Shown: positions 1-10,007, counted from the first letter of the stretch. The stretch: 60,874 bases of DNA from Tritrichomonas foetus (GCA_001839685.1 MLAK01001304.1:12501-73374); one strand, 5' to 3'. A program made the numbers and translations. Notes: generated from the sequence alone by a model not told the origin.

Positions 1-1659
1 TGTAATAATGGGGACATTATAAGAAATAGTTGGAAAACTAATGGGTGCTTCAGATGAAATAATTTGTTGATATTTTTGCGATCCTGTGAAATCATCTGAA
101 TTAGAAATATTCAATGTATTAATTGCTTTGCAGATTGGAGCTTTTTTCATATATTCTGATAAATTTACTGAACCTGTTCCTGTTAAAGATAAATTCATAT
201 TTGCATGTGAAGTTAATTTTCGTGTAGAATTTGAAATTGAATATGAAAGTACATTTGATCTCCGTTTTAACATATTATGAAAGAGTTTCCAAATATTCCT
301 TATAGAAATATAAACATCAAATGCTTTTAATTCATCAACCATTGAGTTTCTAAAACTTCCAGTTATATATTCTGAGAAGTTTTCATTCTTAAAAGGGAGT
401 TTTTCAATATATTTTCTTGCTTCGATATATTTTTGTGGATTCAAAAATAAGTCAAGTTCTGAAATATTATACCACTTCGACATGAATGAAAGTCTATCCC
501 AAGAAATTTTATTTTCATTAGATAAAACAATGTCTGTTTTAGTTAGATTTTCAAACATAAAAGAAAGGTTATTGTCTAATTCATTTTCTTGTGAGCCAAA
601 TAAAGTCCGTAAATTAATATCGAGATAAATACATTCAAAATTATTTTCTGCTGTTGATGGAATTTGTAGAGCTTCTGGTTCATTTTGTGGATAATTAAAA
701 GCTTCACGACTATTTTGTATAATTTTCTGAATTATTAGTAATTCATGATGTGATAAAACAATAGGAGTTTGATTTTCAAGTGTTGATTGGCAATGTTTTG
801 GAATCCATTTCGAAAACTGGCTTTTATTTAATAAAACATCAACAATTTTCACAAATTGTGGTGATTTTGTATTAGATCCTGCATATTCAAGTATTTGTGA
901 AATCGAATGATGTTCAGGATGTGGATTTACATCAATGTGATATTCTATATAAGCTTGAATAAATAAATCTTGAATTATTGAAACACCAAAATTTTTTTTA
1001 TCTTTATTTAATAAAGCGATTAATACATTTTTCTGATGTATAGTTAAAGTGTTAGCAGCTTTACTTAAAGATTTCAAAAATTTCAGAAATGACTCTCCAT
1101 AATTTTCCATTAAATAATAGCTTTCATCAAAAGATGACCATAAAACATTAAAAAAATGAGGATTTGATTGAATAAAAGATGATATGAACCCATTTGCCAG
1201 AAATAATCGATGATGATTAATATTGCGAATAATAAACTTCGATGCAGCATTTTGAAGCTCATCTGACAAAAAATGATGATAAATTGATGGAAATGTTGTA
1301 GCAGCAAAAAAATCAAACTTCGAATCTCTGCAAGTAAAGAATACACTTACACAATCTGCCGACAGTTCTGGTTTTGATATAAATTGCAAAATCCAATCAG
1401 ATACTCGATTTAAAATATGTGACGAATATTTATTAATAATTTTCAATGGAGTCCTTCGAATTGAATTTATCATCGTCATGTAATTGGCATCATTCGGGAT
1501 TTCTGTTGTTGATTGATTGAAATAATCCAAAAAAGATATCTGCTTGTTTACGCATTGAAGCTCTAAATAAATCTTTACAAACGACTTTTTTGAACTGGCT
1601 TCGGAGTTCGATAAGTTCCATTTACTAAAAGAAAGGAGTCTGTGAATATCTGATGACAT
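1..1659 (-). CDS. Large alpha-helical protein, 3' end beyond window (partial)
   Basis: Reading the minus strand from the ATG at 1657-1659, the frame stays open for 553 codons down to base 1 with no stop, so the C-terminus lies outside the window. An in-frame stop lies about 75 bases upstream with no intervening ATG, so this is the first possible Met. The protein starts MSSDIHRLLSFSKWNL. It is rich in Leu, Ile, Phe, Asn and Ser and looks like stacked helices, with a Ser/Thr/Asn-rich stretch near codons 485-510. It has no signal peptide or membrane segment. I recognise no domain. Large trichomonad proteins with helical N-termini often carry a regulatory domain (for example a GAP or VPS9 domain) further on, but nothing here proves that. 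The gene is real judging by frame length and AT-rich codon use like its neighbours; its function is unknown. Confidence 0.8.
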   Translation of the reverse strand, partial: MSSDIHRLLSFSKWNLSNSEASSKKSFVKIYLELQCVNKQISFLDYFNQSTTEIPNDANYMTMINSIRRTPLKIINKYSSHILNRVSDWILQFISKPELSADCVSVFFTCRDSKFDFFAATTFPSIYHHFLSDELQNAASKFIIRNINHHRLFLANGFISSFIQSNPHFFNVLWSSFDESYYLMENYGESFLKFLKSLSKAANTLTIHQKNVLIALLNKDKKNFGVSIIQDLFIQAYIEYHIDVNPHPEHHSISQILEYAGSNTKSPQFVKIVDVLLNKSQFSKWIPKHCQSTLENQTPIVLSHHELLIIQKIIQNSREAFNYPQNEPEALQIPSTAENNFECIYLDINLRTLFGSQENELDNNLSFMFENLTKTDIVLSNENKISWDRLSFMSKWYNISELDLFLNPQKYIEARKYIEKLPFKNENFSEYITGSFRNSMVDELKAFDVYISIRNIWKLFHNMLKRRSNVLSYSISNSTRKLTSHANMNLSLTGTGSVNLSEYMKKAPICKAINTLNISNSDDFTGSQKYQQIISSEAPISFPTISYNVPIIT

Positions 1660-2057
1660 ATTTATTGATCGTGCTTTTTCATTCAAATCGAGTTGCAAAT
1701 TGTCTGAAAAATGATGAATCACTGAATTTTACTCATTTTTTGTAAAATTTACTTCAATGAATTCAATGTATCAAAGTGACGATAAGATATAGTTCATTAT
1801 TTTGTGTAGTTTTATTCAGAAAAAAATTGTGGAGATTCTTAGAAAATATTCAATATTGAATATTATTTGATCATCCTTTGATCCCTTTTACTTCGAGAAT
1901 TGAGAATATAAATAGTCACCGAAAATAATTGCAAAATCAAAAAAATCTGCATTTTTACAATAAAAATACAGCTTGAATGTAAAAATGTGTATACATTTAT
2001 ATAATACATTTTATTCTGACAGATACTTTTGTAAATATTCAATAATCATAATTAATT
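1660..2057. other. Gap between two minus-strand genes
   Basis: About 400 AT-rich bases upstream of the left-edge gene and downstream of the GRP170-like gene. I see no reading frame, RNA gene or repeat. Close to the ATG at 1659, the minus strand reads gatcaataaat, a possible weak initiator-like TCA. Confidence 0.5.
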
Positions 2058-4229
2058 TTACAAATCCATTGAACTTTGATGTGACTGTTTCAAGTTTTTC
2101 TTAACAATTTCAAATGCCTGGCGCAGTCTCTCATACATAATATTAATATCATCGAGAGAAACACCTTCTAAACTTTCCTCATGATCATCAAGCCATTTTT
2201 CTGTTTTTTGACACTGACGGCCTAATTTTTTGAGGTGTTTTGAACGAGGCCGTAATCCCATTTTTGGCCAATCTGTTTCCACTGCTTGATTTATGCTTTC
2301 CAACAAATCTGCAAGCTTTTGGTAAGCTGCTGGTGAATCTGACAAATCAGAAGCACGTTTAAAAATTAATTTTGTAGCTTCTTCGATATCATTTTTCATT
2401 CTTTTTAGTTCACTTTCATCAAATTTTCCATTTATGACTTCATTTTCACTATTTACACTATCTAAATCACCAGAGATCTCTGAATCATTATTTTTCCCGC
2501 CTTTATGACATTCTTCACCCATTTGAATTTTCTGTATCATATATTGGTAGTTTGCAATGAGACGTAGTGCATTGCTTCTTTCTTCGACTGAAGATGCTTT
2601 CATTACAAATTCATCTTTTGTCAGCTTTTCTCTAGTTTCAATCAAAAAGGTATCAAATTCATGCATTAACTTATCATGTTCAGATTGTTTTGCTTCAATT
2701 TCTTCAAATGCTTGTAAAGTCTTTTCAACTCGTGTTCTTTTTTCTTTGTACAATCCTGAAAAAGTGAGTTTACGACAACCATGAACACGAACCCTTCCAT
2801 CTACAATTTCATATTTTCCTTTTTGTCCGAGGTCAACTGCACGAATAAATGGTTTAATTCCAATTGGCAATTTTTGGTCACCTTTATAATAAAATGAAGC
2901 AACTCTTCCATCATTTGTTTTGTTTATAGTGATATCATATGCATCAACACCATTAAATCTGATATTATTAGCTAAGTAGTTCTTTCTAGATGATGCAACA
3001 ACATAACCAGCACCAATAACAGCTGCTTCTTCAGTATTGAGTGAACGTAAAACAGGTACTTTTCCATTAAATGTTGCATTTATTGCATCAATGAACAAAG
3101 GACTTCTTGTGCCGCCACCGACAAGTTCAAAACGGTCGATATCTTCAGGAGCATCGAAACCAGCTTTCCAAAATGCAGTGAAAAATGTAGTATTTAAAGC
3201 ATTCAATTCTTTCCTGCATCTCTTCTTCAATTGGTCCATTGAGTAAGTGAATGTCATATCGAATCCGTGGACCAAGTCTTCAAGAAATAGACTCACTTTT
3301 GGCTGTAGAGTTAATTCGTGTTTGACTTGGCGTGCAGCATGAAGAATCCTTTGAACCGATTTATCATCAAATACAGCATCAGGCTTTTGCTTTCGAATTT
3401 CCCGCCGAATGGCACGCGCAATTTGACAATCAACTGAATACGAACCGAATAAATCAGTCCATGCATAACCCAACTCATTAACAATTGTTTCCTTTTCATT
3501 ATTTTGTGCTCCTTTCTCAACATTTTGTGCCTTTGTGAATTCTTGTATAGACACCTGCATTTGTGAGGCGCCAATATCGATAAAACAAACGTACATTGGC
3601 TTATTTCTAAAAAGCTGACTTCTTTCGAGAGCAAAGAGTGTTCCAACAGCCGAAAAAGTGTCAACTAATCTTGGTGTATATGTTGAAAGTTTTGATGCTC
3701 GAATAAAAGCAGTGCGTTGGTGGTGTGTCAAAAACTTCGGAATGACTAAAGCAAGATCATCGACTGTGCGATTGATTTTTGAGTTTTTACAGTCTGCAAT
3801 TGCTGATTGAAGAAGCTGTGCGGCGAAAAATTCTGGAGGCGCAATTAAGTCCAAATATTTATCTTCGTCTGAATCGAACGGCATTGTCAAATTCCGTCTC
3901 ATAAAATACGATACAAGTTTCGAAGAATAATTTTTTCCGAGAATTTGTGGTAAAAATCGCGTCGAATTTAATGGATATCTTTGAACAGTAGAAATGTCGC
4001 CTACTGACCGTTTGAAATATTGAACATCTTGATCGGTGAAAATAGCAGGTGCTTGATCGGAAATTGGTAAAATTGACGCAACTGCTGGCGTATATCTTCG
4101 GCCGAGTCCATTCATAACAATCGAAACAGGACTACCACGTTGCATCATTGATGCACGCATTGATTCGCATCCAAGGTCAATTTGAAGGGCGACGGAACTT
4201 GCCAGGCTCGCATAAAGAAACAAAATCAT
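2058..4229 (-). CDS. ER Hsp70-family chaperone, GRP170/HYOU1 (Hsp110-like)
   Basis: 723 residues. A short hydrophobic N-terminus (MILFLYASLASSVA) looks like a signal peptide. An Hsp70-type ATPase domain follows: phosphate-1 motif IDLGCES near residue 18, a degenerate phosphate-2 motif FIDIGASQMQVSI near 220, and the adenosine motif LVGGGTRSPLF near 368. The rest is a diverged substrate domain and a long charged helical C-terminus (about 490-723), as in the GRP170/Lhs1 branch rather than BiP. Family members act in the ER lumen as nucleotide-exchange factors for BiP and as holdases. The protein ends SSMDL, without a clear KDEL-type retrieval signal. It is divergently arranged with GET3 only 171 bases away. 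TAAA overlaps the stop. Assignment to Hsp70 is secure; the GRP170 subgroup is likely. Confidence 0.85.
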   Translation of the reverse strand: MILFLYASLASSVALQIDLGCESMRASMMQRGSPVSIVMNGLGRRYTPAVASILPISDQAPAIFTDQDVQYFKRSVGDISTVQRYPLNSTRFLPQILGKNYSSKLVSYFMRRNLTMPFDSDEDKYLDLIAPPEFFAAQLLQSAIADCKNSKINRTVDDLALVIPKFLTHHQRTAFIRASKLSTYTPRLVDTFSAVGTLFALERSQLFRNKPMYVCFIDIGASQMQVSIQEFTKAQNVEKGAQNNEKETIVNELGYAWTDLFGSYSVDCQIARAIRREIRKQKPDAVFDDKSVQRILHAARQVKHELTLQPKVSLFLEDLVHGFDMTFTYSMDQLKKRCRKELNALNTTFFTAFWKAGFDAPEDIDRFELVGGGTRSPLFIDAINATFNGKVPVLRSLNTEEAAVIGAGYVVASSRKNYLANNIRFNGVDAYDITINKTNDGRVASFYYKGDQKLPIGIKPFIRAVDLGQKGKYEIVDGRVRVHGCRKLTFSGLYKEKRTRVEKTLQAFEEIEAKQSEHDKLMHEFDTFLIETREKLTKDEFVMKASSVEERSNALRLIANYQYMIQKIQMGEECHKGGKNNDSEISGDLDSVNSENEVINGKFDESELKRMKNDIEEATKLIFKRASDLSDSPAAYQKLADLLESINQAVETDWPKMGLRPRSKHLKKLGRQCQKTEKWLDDHEESLEGVSLDDINIMYERLRQAFEIVKKNLKQSHQSSMDL

Positions 4230-4400
4230 GAAAACAAATAGATTTTGATTTTCTGACTTTATTCGGTCATATAAGACAACCTTCCGATCTAATTTCTCAA
4301 CAAGTAGTTAATAAATATTCTGTTAACTAAAATAAAAGTCTATTTAAAAAGTTTACAATTGATTAGCCAAATATTTCGAAGCTAATAAATCCAATCGAAA

Positions 4401-5309
4401 ATGACAGAAGAACTTCCTTTCCTGAACAATCCCTCATACAAATGGATCTTTGTTGGCGGAAAAGGTGGTGTTGGTAAAACAACAACAGCCTGTTCGATCG
4501 CGTGGGCCCTTGCCAAATACCGTCGTAAGGTTTTATTAGTCAGTACCGATCCAGCTAGTAATATTGGCGACACTTTTCAACAGCACTTCACTACAGAGCC
4601 ACAACTAGTCAATGGAACAACAAATTTATATGCAATGGAATCCCTCGCCAACGAGAATGTCAAATCGGCCAATTCGCAAAAACACATGATGGAGAATATT
4701 CTTTCTCTTCCAGGCGTCGACGAGCTTTCAGTTATGAATTCATTATTCCATTCAATCGAGCATGAAGAATTCGACATAACAGTTTTTGATACAGCACCAA
4801 CCGGCCATACAATGCGTTTGCTGGACCTTCCCACAAATGTGAAGTCAATTTTTGGTGGTTTGGAATCAATGCTTCCAGCTGCCATGTCAACCGCTTCACA
4901 GCTATTTGGTATAAATCCTGGAAGTGATGGACAAAACAAACTCGAACACACACAACAATTGTTGACAAAAGTGTCCCAACGATTAACTAACTCTTTGGAA
5001 ACTACATTTGTTTGTGTTTTATTACCAGAATTCCTTCCATTATATGAAACTGAAAGATTAATTCAATTCTTGAATGATAAAAATATTGAATCACATGTAC
5101 TTGTTGTTAATCAAGTTCTTGATGTTGAAAAGACAAAATGCTGTCCATTTTGCTCAAAGAGAAGCCATATGCAACAAAAGTATCTTGGTGATATTCACGA
5201 CCTTTATGATGATTATAGGATCCTTGAAATTGGCCTCAAAGACGAGGAAGTTAAAGGCATCCAAAATGTTGATGCTTTCTCACAACAATTCAAGCCACTT
5301 TTCGAATAA
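4401..5309 (+). CDS. GET3: GET3/ASNA1 tail-anchored protein targeting ATPase
   Basis: 302 residues. The deviant P-loop GKGGVGKTT lies at residues 20-28. Switch I (STDPASNIGD) places an Asp at residue 57, the position of the catalytic Asp in yeast Get3; the usual His of DPAHN is Ser here. Switch II reads DTAPTGHTMRLL. The zinc-binding pair C248-x2-C251 that bridges the homodimer is present, followed by HMQQKYLGDI, typical of the family. GET3 is a cytosolic ATPase that takes tail-anchored proteins to the ER membrane. It is slightly shorter than usual (about 340), mostly between the switches. The ATG at 4401 is directly followed by conserved sequence. The stop is followed at once by TAAA (TAATAAA). 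Confidence is high. Confidence 0.95.
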   Translation: MTEELPFLNNPSYKWIFVGGKGGVGKTTTACSIAWALAKYRRKVLLVSTDPASNIGDTFQQHFTTEPQLVNGTTNLYAMESLANENVKSANSQKHMMENILSLPGVDELSVMNSLFHSIEHEEFDITVFDTAPTGHTMRLLDLPTNVKSIFGGLESMLPAAMSTASQLFGINPGSDGQNKLEHTQQLLTKVSQRLTNSLETTFVCVLLPEFLPLYETERLIQFLNDKNIESHVLVVNQVLDVEKTKCCPFCSKRSHMQQKYLGDIHDLYDDYRILEIGLKDEEVKGIQNVDAFSQQFKPLFE

Positions 5310-5783
5310 TAAATTCTTTGTTTTAGACTTATTTGCTGACTTGTTCTTTTTATATTTGTTGACTTGTTCTCTCGATCTTTACATTTGTATTTTGTTTTTG
5401 AATATCAATAAAAAACATTCAAATTTAAAAAAAATATCCTTTGGAATATCTGTTCGAAATGAACAATTCTTTTCTTAAACAAAAGAGGAAATGACTTTTC
5501 TTGGAGTAGAATTCATTTTTGATGATTCACTCCGCATTTTTCTTTTTGTCATCGGTGTGAGAAATTCATATTTATGCATGAATTTATGAAAAATCAGTAA
5601 CAGTCTTTCTTTTAACGAATAAAGTGAAAAATAATCAGAAAGTATCTAAAAAAAAGAAAGAAATATAATTGAAGCCGAATTTTTATTTACTAATATTAAA
5701 TGTTCTATTCATAAAATCGTTGACATTAAAAAATTTCTTCTTTCATTAAATTACATTAATACTCAAAATTAAAGAAAACTATG
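5310..5783. other. Convergent gap, GET3 and EF-hand 3' ends
   Basis: About 470 AT-rich bases between convergent 3' ends, with T-rich and A-rich patches. A frame overlapping the GET3 end and running into this region is a shadow of GET3. No gene or RNA is seen. Confidence 0.5.
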
Positions 5784-6419
5784 TTAAATGAGGAGACAAC
5801 TCGATTCAGGAGTTGTATCAATACTGTCTGATAGCTCCTCGCCTTCTTCGTCCATTTGGTCGCGTTGCTGCTCATCAGTGTTGTCCAAGCAGTCCAAAAC
5901 GAGGATTTTAAATTCTTCATAGTCAAGTGCCCCGTTTCGAGAGGTATCATGGGTTTTAAACTTTTCTTTAACATCTTCTATATTCATATTTATAAGGAAA
6001 CTCAAGTCGCGTTGTTGCCTTTGAGTGATCATTCCGAGACATTCAGAATCAATTAAATCAAATACAATTCGTGTGTTTGCTTTGAAAAACTGTCGAATCT
6101 GTTTATCACGAATAGCAATTAAAATTTGAATCAAAATGTAAAATTCATCAAAATCAATTGTATCGCTAATATTGGTATCGAATAAATCGAATAGAAAGTC
6201 GAGTTTGCTAGATTTCTCTTCTTTGAAAACTGCGCGAATAAAATATTTAAAAACAACATCATCGATTCCTCTGTTTGTGTAGTCGAGCATTTGATATAAT
6301 TTTTGGATGATTTGAAAGTTTCGTGCAGATAAATTATAAGTTGGCGGAGTCAAATGCATATATGTAAGTGGCGTGATTTTGTAATCTTCTTTGCTAATTT
6401 TATTATCTCGTGTTATCAT
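5784..6419 (-). CDS. EF-hand calcium sensor with C-terminal CAAX box
   Basis: 211 residues, two pairs of EF-hand-like units. The clearest loop is DTSRNGALDYEEF near residue 165. DTNISDTIDFDEF near 88 is another plausible Ca site, while the one starting DLIDSECLG near 122 is degenerate. An acidic spacer (DEEGEELSDSIDTTPESS) leads to the last four residues CLLI. That fits the Cys-aliphatic-aliphatic-X prenylation signal, and Ile at X favours geranylgeranylation by known enzyme preference. A membrane-tethered calcineurin-B/EFCAB-type sensor is the likely role; the partner is unknown. The ATG at 6419 is the only good start, just after TTCAAATTC. The protein could belong to any of the expanded trichomonad EF-hand families. 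Confidence 0.8.
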   Translation of the reverse strand: MITRDNKISKEDYKITPLTYMHLTPPTYNLSARNFQIIQKLYQMLDYTNRGIDDVVFKYFIRAVFKEEKSSKLDFLFDLFDTNISDTIDFDEFYILIQILIAIRDKQIRQFFKANTRIVFDLIDSECLGMITQRQQRDLSFLINMNIEDVKEKFKTHDTSRNGALDYEEFKILVLDCLDNTDEQQRDQMDEEGEELSDSIDTTPESSCLLI

Positions 6420-6608
6420 GAATTTGAAAAATACCAGTTAATTAAAACCTTGTTAACCTATTTTTTTTTCTGGATGAATTGACAATGTTTGCTTGATTTT
6501 TCACATCTTTCTCTTTTTGTATGTATTTGACCATGTAAAAATGGAAAAAGTGAAAAATCATATAAGTAAATTTTGATGCAACATCAAAAACTCAGCGAAA
6601 CAAAATAA

Positions 6609-8081
6609 ATGAATTATAAGAACCAAGCTCTTTTAAATCCACCATCCCTATTGGATTCAACGTCTTCTATCGATGATATTCCGCCCGACCGTTTTAAAAC
6701 ACCTAAAACGTTAACAAATGAATCTATCGATTTTCAAAAATTATTTGCGGCAATCGAATCGTTTTACTTAGAAAATCAAGATATAAAAGTTCTCGAATTA
6801 CTTGATTCAGCTCATAAAATCACAGATCTCTACAATTCTGATTCATACGAATATTTCAACAAGTCAAATATAGCTTCAATTCTACTTTCTTTTCCCGATC
6901 CCAAATACTCATTTGATTTTCACAGAGCAGCAATTTTATCAATAATAGATTCTTTACAATCAGATGAAGAGCAATTTCTTGATAAATTTTTAAACCTTTC
7001 TCTTTTTTCATATTTTGCTCCACTTATGAATGAAACTTATTTTATTCCTTTTATTTTGTTGATCAATTCTATATATTGTTCCAAAAAGCACACTTTTTTG
7101 TTTATGAAAATCTTAAATTTGGATTTCTCACAGTTTTTTTCTTATTTGATTCAAAATGGAACCAGAAACATCAGAGTTTTTTTAAAATCATTTGAATATT
7201 ACGTTTCTGATTTCACTTTACTCACAAACGATCATAAACTAGAAATTTTTAAAGGAATTGAAAAAATATGCATTCATTTTCCAATAGAATGTATGCATGA
7301 GTGTTTATTTTTCTTTCAATTTCTTTCGAAATTCACAGAAAAAGACGATTTTTATTTTTTCTTAAATCAGACTAACCTTTGCAGCCGATTTATTGAACTT
7401 ATTTATAGATATAGCTCATTGAGCCAGAAAGATGACACCTTTTTCTTTGTTTTATTGGCACTTTTAACTTTTCTGTCACAAGATGGTAAATGTCCTACTA
7501 TTCCCGAACATTTCATGATCGATTTATGCAAAAAATACTTCAATGAACGAATTTGCGCAGAAGCTCTGTTCATCATTGGAAATCAATGTAAGCTTTCTTC
7601 TTCTCAAGACCTTACTTTTTCTCATGATGTTTATTCTTCGTGTGATGTTTCTATTCAACGAATTCAACAATATCTTCAATCTGATTTCCTTGGGATTCTA
7701 ATGAATACTATTTGTAATGGTGCTAAATACGTAAAAACAGAAGCGATTGTCTGTTTGGCGAAAATTCTTTCTGCTTGTTCAAATGAGCAGTTTGAGATGA
7801 TTTTAAATTTTATGAACATGAATCTTGTTGATGTTCTTGAGTTTTTTGTGGACATTGCAAGCGCAGAAATCGAGGTTTCGATTGTAGATTTGATTCAGGC
7901 GATTATGAGGATGCTTGAGGATGCAAAAAAGAAAATCAGTGAAGAAGAATATCAACAACTGTTGCAAGAATCTGATGTATTTTCTTTACTTGAGTTGGAA
8001 AATATGAAAGATTTTATTGAAGAAGAGGCAGAGGGAATTGAGGCTTTGAAGAAGTTTATCATGAAGGACATGGAAAAATAA
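6609..8081 (+). CDS. Helical-repeat (ARM-like) protein, unknown function
   Basis: 490 residues, predicted almost wholly alpha-helical. The first 40 residues are polar and Ser/Pro-rich (PPSLLDSTSSIDDIPP). After that, regular hydrophobic helices about 40 residues apart suggest an armadillo-like superhelix, ending in an acidic helix (EEEAEGIEALKKFIMKDMEK). There is no signal peptide or catalytic motif. The ATG at 6609 follows a stretch containing aacatcaaaaactcagcg, compatible with an initiator and a short leader. The family is not recognised; proteins of this type are common in trichomonads. Confidence 0.75.
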   Translation: MNYKNQALLNPPSLLDSTSSIDDIPPDRFKTPKTLTNESIDFQKLFAAIESFYLENQDIKVLELLDSAHKITDLYNSDSYEYFNKSNIASILLSFPDPKYSFDFHRAAILSIIDSLQSDEEQFLDKFLNLSLFSYFAPLMNETYFIPFILLINSIYCSKKHTFLFMKILNLDFSQFFSYLIQNGTRNIRVFLKSFEYYVSDFTLLTNDHKLEIFKGIEKICIHFPIECMHECLFFFQFLSKFTEKDDFYFFLNQTNLCSRFIELIYRYSSLSQKDDTFFFVLLALLTFLSQDGKCPTIPEHFMIDLCKKYFNERICAEALFIIGNQCKLSSSQDLTFSHDVYSSCDVSIQRIQQYLQSDFLGILMNTICNGAKYVKTEAIVCLAKILSACSNEQFEMILNFMNMNLVDVLEFFVDIASAEIEVSIVDLIQAIMRMLEDAKKKISEEEYQQLLQESDVFSLLELENMKDFIEEEAEGIEALKKFIMKDMEK

Positions 8082-8295
8082 TATGCGCATATATATGGGG
8101 AATTGATTGATGAATAAAACTGATAAATAAGTCTATTATTTTATATAATTTTGATATAAATTGTTCCTATGAAAAGTAATTTTCTTTGATATGTAGTACT
8201 CTTGTTAATAATCTCTCGATAGAGATTATAAGAAATAATTAGAAAAAAGAATCAGAAGAAATCAAATTACTAGTTTATACAAACCTATATCAAGT

Positions 8296-9477
8296 TTATT
8301 TAGTTCCGAGGAAGACATCCTTTGCGCATTCGTTCCATATGTCATCCCATTTCTTCTTGCTTGATTGGACACTTCCTTCCTTAAGCTTGGCAATGGAAAT
8401 GTCCTTTGTTATGAACATCTTCTTCAAAAGTTCAGCAAGTTCTTTTCCATCATTGAAAAGAAGACCATTGATTTGATCATCAACCAATTCTTGGATGCAT
8501 TGGTAATCGACAGATAGGAGAGGAAGTCCAGCACCAATCATATCGAGTCCTTTCATTGGTAAATCTACTCCTGATGATGAAATATGAAGAGAAACTCCGA
8601 TATCACATGCTCCGAGTAATTTTGCATAATCTTCGTATTTAAGGAATTCGAAATAGAAGGAAATGTTCTTGAAGTTTCTTCCTTTAACTTCTGAAGCAAA
8701 GGCTCTTTGGTCTGGTCCTTTTCCAGTAATGATAATTGATAAACAACGATCTGAGTTTGATAAATCATTGTCAAGATGTTCAGCAGCATCTAATAGAATT
8801 CCAATTTTTTCATCAGGAGTCCATGATGTCGATGAAATTAGCCAATAGTCGTTTGCATTGATATTTAATTCTTTGGCAAATCGTTCACGTTCTTCTGGGC
8901 AAGGTTTAAATAAGTCAGATGGCCTATCATAAACAACAACACTTTCAATTTTGTGATAGCGGAGATACTCTTGGAGTGCTTTAGTAACCGTGATATGAGC
9001 TGTTGCTTTCCGACCAAATAAGAATTCAAAAAATTGAGCGATCTTCACAATTGTTTTTGATGTCTTGTGAACTTTCAATAGAGAAAATCCGAGATTATGC
9101 CAGTCGATTACGAAACGCTTTCCTTTAACGAGATTGATGAGCCAGCAGAATGGAACTGTTGGCATTGATGGTGGGTTTTGCGCAAGGATAAGGTCGAACT
9201 TGGGAAGCCTGAAAAACAAAGTGAATAATTGGAGCATGAGCCAGAAAATCTTTAATGGTGCATAAATCGGGAAAAGATAGCGTGGAAGATCGAAAAATGG
9301 ATGGATTTTGTAGATGTGAACGTTTTTGGCGTCCTGAAGCTCTTTGAATAATGGGCTTTCGTGATATCCAACGATGTGGACGTTCGCGTCTGGGAGTTTC
9401 GAAAGACAAACGCTGTGGTTTTGCATTCTAGGACTTCTGCCAATATCACCAAGAACAACGACAACGTAGTTCGGCAT
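8296..9477 (-). CDS. ALG1: ALG1 beta-1,4-mannosyltransferase (GT33)
   Basis: 393 residues. The N-terminus carries the ALG1 signature VVVLGDIGRSPRMQNH. Next come a hydrophobic membrane-associated stretch (about 75-95), DWHNLGFSLL near 145, VVYDRPSDLFKP near 185, and the donor-binding motif SSSGVDLPMKGLDMIGAGLP near 305, which closely follows ALG1 of other eukaryotes. The enzyme adds the first mannose from GDP-Man to GlcNAc2-PP-dolichol on the cytosolic face of the ER, an early step of N-glycan precursor assembly. It is shorter than the human enzyme, mainly because a separate N-terminal membrane anchor is missing. A TCATTAGC element lies 10-20 bases upstream of the ATG. TAAA overlaps the stop. 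Confidence 0.93.
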   Translation of the reverse strand: MPNYVVVVLGDIGRSPRMQNHSVCLSKLPDANVHIVGYHESPLFKELQDAKNVHIYKIHPFFDLPRYLFPIYAPLKIFWLMLQLFTLFFRLPKFDLILAQNPPSMPTVPFCWLINLVKGKRFVIDWHNLGFSLLKVHKTSKTIVKIAQFFEFLFGRKATAHITVTKALQEYLRYHKIESVVVYDRPSDLFKPCPEERERFAKELNINANDYWLISSTSWTPDEKIGILLDAAEHLDNDLSNSDRCLSIIITGKGPDQRAFASEVKGRNFKNISFYFEFLKYEDYAKLLGACDIGVSLHISSSGVDLPMKGLDMIGAGLPLLSVDYQCIQELVDDQINGLLFNDGKELAELLKKMFITKDISIAKLKEGSVQSSKKKWDDIWNECAKDVFLGTK

Positions 9478-10007
9478 AATATGTGGCTAATGATATTTAT
9501 ATTTGGCCGGATTAACGTTCTCTCGGTGATATGAAAAATCTGATATCGCCCACATTTCTATGCATAATTGGTCTATGATGAACTTTTCCATTCGTTAAAT
9601 GGTTTATTCATTCAAATATCACATATTGAAAAAATTGAATTCCTAAAATCTCCTCATTACATATCAATATCTTTCCTTCAATCAATTATTTTTGTATATA
9701 CAAATAAGTTGTGAAATTAACATATGACTCTATATTCATTACACTTTAACGTTACTAGAAATGTGGTATTTCAAGATTCCTGAAAATTACATTTTTCGTG
9801 AAAAAGAACGCTTTTTATGCAATATGATTATTGATCAATATTAATTATGACAAAATGAAAAAACTCACACATGGTTGAGAGGAATTATGTTGAAAGAATC
9901 ATGAGATGATCAATCATGTCACTTTTTAATTCAATTTTCATCTCATTTTTGATGTATCTACTTTTTGAGAAACACTTTCTTCAATCTGCTTTCAATTAAC
10001 TTGATAT
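9478..10007. other. Divergent gap, ALG1 / Sel1-repeat gene
   Basis: 530 AT-rich bases that should hold both promoters. Upstream of the plus-strand gene the sequence reads ttcaattaacttgatat before its ATG. No reading frame or RNA gene is seen. Confidence 0.5.
9992..9999 (+). promoter_or_regulatory. Possible initiator (TCAATTAA) of the Sel1-repeat gene
   Basis: TCAATTAA lies 9-16 bases before the ATG at 10008, matching the TCA-pyrimidine/A-A/T type of trichomonad initiator and implying a leader of about a dozen bases. Such strings also arise by chance in AT-rich DNA. Confidence 0.35.

Noticed and set aside
5074..5478. 134-codon frame overlapping GET3 and its 3' region
   Set aside because: Overlaps most of the GET3 C-terminus in another frame and has low-complexity composition; a shadow.
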